From: an uncultured Caryophanales bacterium
GTDB taxonomy: Bacteria; Bacillota_I; Bacilli_A; RFN20; CAG-826
Reading direction: 5' to 3'
NCBI GenBank assembly: GCA_946403545.1
Contig: CAMJAG010000043.1
Location: 1 to 8,803, forward strand
DNA: 8,803 nucleotides
Shown in pieces: positions 5,475-8,803 of this stretch. The notes under the pieces were generated by a model. That model was not told where the DNA came from, searched no databases, and saw only the letters and a program-made list of their open reading frames with translations. The stretch's first letter is position 1, and every line of letters begins with the position of its first letter. The position numbers and the translations under genes were made by a program.

Positions 5475-6065
5475 TTAATTCAGATTTGTATCTTTTGCTA
5501 CGATTGCTTGTTTATCTAAGCAATGAAGGTATTTATATAATAACACAATTGTTTTAGAGTCTTTAAATACGATATTAGTTTCTAACATATCTCTAATCTC
5601 TTGAACAGTGAACCATTTACATTTAATACGTTCATCTTCATCAAAGTTAGTGTGTGTTTCCACTAATTCAGTAGCGACATATAAATGAATTACTTCACTA
5701 GAATATCCAACACATGGATATGTAACTCCATAGTCTTCAATCTTTTTAGCTCTAAAACCAATTTCTTCTTCTAACTCTCTTAAAGCACCTTCCATAGGAT
5801 CTTCATCCTTTTCAAGTTTGCCTGCAGGGAGTTCAAGACATTCCGCTTTTACGGGATATCTATATTGGTTAATAATAGCGATTTTGCCTTCTTTATTAAC
5901 TGCTAATATGCAAACACCTCCATTGTGTTTTACATATTCTCTAGTGGCTTTTAAGCCTTCTTCTGTTTCAATTTCATCTTTTCTAAGATCAAATATTTTA
6001 CCAGAATAAATTAATTGTTCTTTAATAGGGGTTTCTATAAAACCTGTATTATTCTTTTTTGTCAT
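5475..6065 (-). CDS. Nudix hydrolase, ADP-ribose pyrophosphatase type
   Basis: From the chosen start the protein has 196 residues. The Nudix box is perfect: G82-x5-E88-x7-R96-E97-L-x-E100-E101-x-G103-F104, which coordinates Mg for cleaving a nucleoside diphosphate linked to another group. The segment QYRYPVKAECLELPAG before the box and P117 in the YPCVGYSSE segment after it are typical of ADP-sugar pyrophosphatases, so ADP-ribose to AMP plus ribose 5-phosphate is the likely reaction. A longer reading to 6143 adds 26 very basic residues that are only the upstream gene's acidic tail read in another frame. The AAAGGAAAG site (6074-6082) suits the ATG at 6065; the ATG at 6071 is a close alternative. 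The start overlaps the end of the membrane protein gene by 17 bases, so the two are probably translationally coupled. Confidence 0.9.
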   Translation of the reverse strand: MTKKNNTGFIETPIKEQLIYSGKIFDLRKDEIETEEGLKATREYVKHNGGVCILAVNKEGKIAIINQYRYPVKAECLELPAGKLEKDEDPMEGALRELEEEIGFRAKKIEDYGVTYPCVGYSSEVIHLYVATELVETHTNFDEDERIKCKWFTVQEIRDMLETNIVFKDSKTIVLLYKYLHCLDKQAIVAKDTNLN

Positions 6066-6615
6066 CTTCATTGCTTTCCTTTGTATTATCTTCAATGGAA
6101 GATTCTTCCTGTTCTTCTTGAGCTTGTTTTTCTGCTTCTTCAAGTATCTTATAAAGAAGTGGTACTGGTTTGAAATAATGATATATACCTTGGAACAAGA
6201 ATGTTATTCCTGCATACACTAAGACACCACCCATACAATATTTACATATATCTTTAATTTCAGGAGTAACTTGGGCTTCACTTAATGGGAATACATTAAT
6301 GTAACAGTAAATATCAAAACCAATAAGAAATAATGTAATAGGTAATACTGTAATTACATCAATTAAAGCAGTTTTAGCTCTCTTTTTAGCGCTTACAAAA
6401 TAACTAACAAAGTTATAGATTCCATAAATCGCACCTGCAGTAGTGATGATGTTAAATATCATTCTAAATGTGTGATTATATCCTCTAACTCCTGTAAGTC
6501 TAAGAATGCCCATTACTAAGACTATTAAAGCGATAACCACTAATTCACCAGAATAAGTAAGTTTAGCTTTAGTCTCATCGGACATTTTCTTTTTTGGTTC
6601 AATATTTTCTTCCAT
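6049..6615 (-). CDS. Four-helix membrane protein with acidic tail, unknown function
   Basis: I do not recognise this 188-residue protein. It has a charged N-terminus (1-20), four predicted membrane helices at about 23-42, 52-75, 83-107 and 128-148, a loop KKRAK (77-81) that should be cytoplasmic, and a highly acidic Glu/Asp/Gln/Ser tail (about 158-188), also likely cytoplasmic. No enzyme motif is seen. It lies nine bases after the lipoprotein gene and overlaps the Nudix gene by 17 bases, so it belongs to that operon. The start is unusual: no Shine-Dalgarno sequence precedes the ATG, but a good -10 box ends eight bases before it, which suggests a leaderless mRNA. A later ATG at 6585 also lacks a ribosome binding site and is not preferred. 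Confidence 0.8.
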   Translation of the reverse strand: MEENIEPKKKMSDETKAKLTYSGELVVIALIVLVMGILRLTGVRGYNHTFRMIFNIITTAGAIYGIYNFVSYFVSAKKRAKTALIDVITVLPITLFLIGFDIYCYINVFPLSEAQVTPEIKDICKYCMGGVLVYAGITFLFQGIYHYFKPVPLLYKILEEAEKQAQEEQEESSIEDNTKESNEDDKKE

Positions 6616-6623
6616 TGCGTCTA

Positions 6624-6653
6624 ATTATAATACAAATGTAATGCCGTTGACAA
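6624..6653 (-). promoter_or_regulatory. Internal promoter placed to make a leaderless mRNA
   Basis: On the minus strand TTGTCA (6648-6653), an 18-base spacer and a perfect TATAAT (6624-6629) form a strong-looking promoter inside the 3' end of the lipoprotein gene; its TAA stop (6625-6627) is part of the -10 box. Only eight bases separate the box from the ATG of the membrane protein gene, so transcription should begin on or within two bases of the start codon. Confidence 0.6.
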
Positions 6654-7386
6654 ATGCTCTGTTTTTGCCAGCCTTATTATAAATCTTAAAACTCTTAGCG
6701 TTGATTTCAAATTCTGCTGTCTTTGTAACAGGATTTCCTGCTGTTGCAGCTAAGTCAACAACATTAGCATCTTTATCAACATAAATCTTTGTTGTTGTAT
6801 CTTGAGAAGTACCTGGAGTACCGTTATTGCTATAGTTCTTATTGTAGTTTTCTAAACTTAAAATAATTGATTTGACAGTAGTAGAGAATGTGAATGTTAA
6901 TGCACCTTCACCTGAAGAAGAACCAATTTGAAGTGTTGTAAATGTACCTAATTCACTGTCATCAATAGATGCAACTTGGTTACTACCTTCATTTGTAACA
7001 CCTGTACAGAAACCATCAACAGTTTCAGCGTTGATGTAATTTTGTACTCTTTCACCAACTTTGTTCTTATCTGCACCTTGCATTGTGTTTCTAAAATTTA
7101 ATTCATATCTAGTAGCTTGACCTGCAGTAGATGTTGAAGTAGCTGTACTTGTTGCAGGATTTGCACTTGTAGATGGTGTAGCAGATGTTGCTGGAGCAGC
7201 ACTTGTTGGTGCGCTTGTTGCAGGTGCTTTTGAATCTGCAACTGATGTAGCAGGTGCTTCACTTGAAACAGTTTCAGAAACAGGAGCTTCTGTAGAAACT
7301 GGAGTTTCTTTGCTTGTTGGTTTTTCTCCACATGCTACTAACATGAGTGTAGCAGCAGCTAAGACGAATAAATTTTTCATTTTCAT
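6625..7386 (-). CDS. Lipoprotein with Ser/Thr/Ala/Pro linker and beta-rich C-terminal domain
   Basis: The 253-residue protein starts with a lipoprotein signal (MKMKN, hydrophobic core, lipobox LVAC with C19). Residues about 21-91 are a low-complexity linker of Ser, Thr, Ala and Pro, with repeats of APATS and related units and few charges after residue 53, suited to span the cell wall. Residues about 92-253 form a separate domain rich in predicted beta strands, with TLQIGSSSGEGALTFTFS (151-168), a KSIILSLENYN strand and turn, and a closing KSFKIYNKAGKNRAFVNGIT strand pair. This resembles surface beta-sandwich modules, but I cannot assign a ligand. GGGAG lies about 11 bases before the ATG; a second ATG two codons later would be further away. 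It is the first gene of the four-gene operon, with the promoter at 7472-7500. Confidence 0.85.
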   Translation of the reverse strand: MKMKNLFVLAAATLMLVACGEKPTSKETPVSTEAPVSETVSSEAPATSVADSKAPATSAPTSAAPATSATPSTSANPATSTATSTSTAGQATRYELNFRNTMQGADKNKVGERVQNYINAETVDGFCTGVTNEGSNQVASIDDSELGTFTTLQIGSSSGEGALTFTFSTTVKSIILSLENYNKNYSNNGTPGTSQDTTTKIYVDKDANVVDLAATAGNPVTKTAEFEINAKSFKIYNKAGKNRAFVNGITFVL

Positions 7387-7468
7387 ATAATCTTAATCTC
7401 CCTGAAATATGTTTTATTGCTTGTATTAGTGTTTTGTTTTAACAAACTTTTAGTAACAAAGCACCTGA

Positions 7469-7482
7469 TACATTATAATGTA
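7469..7482. repeat. Perfect palindrome carrying both divergent -10 boxes
   Basis: TACATTATAATGTA reads the same on both strands. It holds TATAAT on the plus strand (7474-7479) for the methyltransferase and on the minus strand (7472-7477) for the lipoprotein operon, overlapping in four bases. It could also be a regulator binding site. Confidence 0.7.
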
Positions 7483-7500
7483 AAAGAACAAATATGACAA
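7472..7500 (-). promoter_or_regulatory. Sigma-A-type promoter of the lipoprotein operon
   Basis: On the minus strand TTGTCA (7495-7500), a 17-base spacer and TATAAT (7472-7477) make a near-consensus promoter. Transcription should start near 7465, giving a leader of about 79 bases. The -35 box covers codons 1-3 of the divergent methyltransferase gene. Confidence 0.7.
7474..7479 (+). promoter_or_regulatory. -10 box for the methyltransferase gene
   Basis: A perfect TATAAT lies 14 bases before the ATG, so the predicted mRNA leader is only about 7-9 bases and has no Shine-Dalgarno sequence. The -35 region is poor (TAGTAA at the 17-base spacing), so this promoter may be weak, need an activator, or not be the only one. 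Confidence 0.5.
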
Positions 7501-8803
7501 AAACTATTATTAAAGGAAAATGTGTAGATATATCAAGTGAAGGTAAAGGTGTCATCAAAAATGGTAGAGATATCATCTTTTGTGATGGCATATTTATTGG
7601 AGAAGAAGCAGATATAGAAATACTCTACCAAAGAGCAGGTGTACTCTATGGAAAAGTTAAAAAACTTTATAATCTCTCTAAAGATAGAATCCAACCTAAA
7701 TGTAAGGTATGCACTATATGTGGTGGATGCCAATATCAACAATTAGACTATAAAGCACAATTAGATATTAAAACTAAAAGAGTAAAAGACGCTCTTACTA
7801 GAATCGCGCATCTAAAAGACATAGAAATAAATAAATGCATAGGTATGGATAATCCATACAATTATAGAAACAAAATACAAATGCCTTTTGGTAAAGACAA
7901 AAAAGGCAATGTTGTATATGGTTTCTATAAAGAAAACTCTCATGAAATTATCCCTATTAAAGAATGTCAAATTGAAGATAAAAGAGCAGCTTCTATCCTT
8001 TGGGATATTAAAGAGTTAGTAAAGAAATATAGAATACCAGTCTATAACGAAGATAATGGAAGTGGTCTACTTAGATATGTTCTTATTAGAACTAGTTATC
8101 ACTTTAAAGAACTCATGGTAGTTCTAGTAGTGTCTCATCTAAACTTCCCAGGACAAAGAAACTTTATAGATGAATTAACTAAGTTACATCCAGAGATCAC
8201 TACAATAGTGGAAAATGAAAATAATAGACACACTAATGTTATATTAGGTAATAAAGAAAAAGTATTATATGGTACAGGTCATATAAAGGATTCTATCTTA
8301 GGATTAACATTTGAAATATCTGCTTCAAGCTTTTATCAAGTAAATCCTATTCAAGTAGAAATTCTTTATAAAACTGCCTTAGATTTACTTGATATAAACA
8401 AAACTCAAGTTGTTTTAGATGCCTATAGTGGTGTGGGCACTATTGGCTTAATTGCAAGTAAGAACGCTAAACAAGTTATCTCAGTAGAGATTAATAAATT
8501 CGCTCATAGAAACGCTATTGAAAACGCTAAAAGAAATAATGTTTCTAATATTGAATTCTATTGTGATGATGCAGGCGAATTTATTAAGAACTACGATAAA
8601 CAACTTGATGTTGTAATTATGGATCCTCCTAGAAAAGGTAGTGATGAGAAGTTTTTATCTACCTTAATTAATAGGAAGATAGAACAAATAATTTATGTTT
8701 CTTGTGATCCAGAAACTTTAGCGAGAGATTTATTATACTTATCTGATTACTACAGAGTAGACTATGTTCAACCAGTGGATATGTTCCCTATGACATGCCA
8801 TGT
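7494..8803 (+). CDS. rlmD: 23S rRNA (uracil-C5)-methyltransferase, TrmA/RlmD family (3' end cut by window)
   Basis: The first 436 codons are present and the frame is still open at the window edge; family members are usually about 450 residues, so little is missing. Order: TRAM-type RNA-binding domain (about 1-60, with GKCVDISSEGKGV), the four-cysteine iron-sulfur motif C70-x5-C76-x2-C79 plus C158, then the SAM methyltransferase domain with LDAYSGVGTIGL (308-319), DPPRKG (377-382) and the catalytic C404 in SCDPETLARDL. It methylates a uracil at C5 using SAM through a covalent cysteine adduct. Bacillota carry both single- and dual-site forms (RlmD or RlmCD), so the exact site is uncertain. TAA at 7476 closes the frame upstream and no other start codon lies between, so the ATG is secure despite the lack of a ribosome binding site. 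Divergent from the lipoprotein operon. Confidence 0.93.
   Translation, partial: MTKTIIKGKCVDISSEGKGVIKNGRDIIFCDGIFIGEEADIEILYQRAGVLYGKVKKLYNLSKDRIQPKCKVCTICGGCQYQQLDYKAQLDIKTKRVKDALTRIAHLKDIEINKCIGMDNPYNYRNKIQMPFGKDKKGNVVYGFYKENSHEIIPIKECQIEDKRAASILWDIKELVKKYRIPVYNEDNGSGLLRYVLIRTSYHFKELMVVLVVSHLNFPGQRNFIDELTKLHPEITTIVENENNRHTNVILGNKEKVLYGTGHIKDSILGLTFEISASSFYQVNPIQVEILYKTALDLLDINKTQVVLDAYSGVGTIGLIASKNAKQVISVEINKFAHRNAIENAKRNNVSNIEFYCDDAGEFIKNYDKQLDVVIMDPPRKGSDEKFLSTLINRKIEQIIYVSCDPETLARDLLYLSDYYRVDYVQPVDMFPMTCH

Noticed and set aside
6066..6143. Very basic N-terminal extension of the Nudix protein
   Set aside because: It is the reading of the Glu-rich tail of the membrane protein gene in another frame; the ribosome binding site and the family length fit a start at 6065 or 6071.
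7098..7331. Gln/Leu-rich open frame within the Ser/Thr/Ala/Pro linker
   Set aside because: A shifted reading of the same GCA/ACT repeats; the frame with the lipobox and folded domain is the real one.
7533..7742. Open frame antisense to the methyltransferase gene
   Set aside because: It lies fully opposite the TRAM and iron-sulfur coding region, which has clear family motifs; nothing supports a gene on the other strand.
1..8803. Mycoplasma-type code with UGA as tryptophan
   Set aside because: The antitoxin ends in TGA with the toxin start overlapping it, and tryptophans in the clear genes are encoded by TGG, so the standard code fits.

Overview
The window is strongly AT-rich DNA with short intergenic gaps, strong AGGAGG-type ribosome binding sites, sigma-A-like promoters (TTGACA / TATAAT), U-tract hairpin terminators and several lipobox lipoproteins. 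This points to a low-GC Gram-positive bacterium of the Bacillota, perhaps one of the small-genome Bacilli lineages related to Erysipelotrichales or the RF39/Mollicutes-like gut groups. The lineage is inference. UGA is read as stop (the antitoxin gene ends in TGA) and tryptophan is TGG, so the code looks standard and not the mycoplasma variant. No phage, IS, CRISPR, rRNA or tRNA signature was seen.

Left part (1-3233, minus strand): three tandem genes for diverged paralogous lipoproteins of unknown function. The gene at 2223-3233 is transcribed alone between its own promoter and terminator. The genes at 994-2073 and 14-994 form a two-gene operon joined by a TAATG stop/start overlap. The two promoters share a 13-base block spanning the -35 box and a GAGGCTA block in the leader, so control region and gene appear to have been duplicated together.

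Middle (3234-4528): an AT-rich divergent intergenic region leads to a plus-strand gene for a small basic protein, a histone-H1-like Lys/Ala/Pro tail fused to a DUF2188-type domain, with its own terminator. Convergent to it is a RelE/ParE-type toxin with a ribbon-helix-helix antitoxin (ATGA overlap), with a likely autoregulatory direct repeat over its promoter.

Right part (4545-7386, minus strand): a compact four-gene run, in transcription order a Ser/Thr/Ala/Pro-linker lipoprotein, a four-helix membrane protein, a Nudix ADP-ribose-type pyrophosphatase and a sugar-phosphate nucleotidyltransferase. It ends at a strong terminator. The Nudix enzyme and nucleotidyltransferase suggest nucleotide-sugar or ADP-ribose metabolism; the two envelope proteins may be linked or merely co-transcribed. 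A second promoter at the end of the lipoprotein gene seems to produce a leaderless mRNA for the membrane protein.

Far right (7494 to the window end, plus strand): the 5' 436 codons of a TrmA/RlmD-family 23S rRNA uracil-C5 methyltransferase carrying an iron-sulfur cluster motif. It is divergent from the lipoprotein operon. The two -10 boxes lie in one 14-base perfect palindrome, and the operon's -35 box lies over the methyltransferase start codon, so the two promoters probably exclude one another.

Most enzymes here are ordinary. The least explained items are the lipoprotein paralogue cluster, the H1-tail/DUF2188 protein, and the promoter arrangements at 6615-6653 and 7465-7500.
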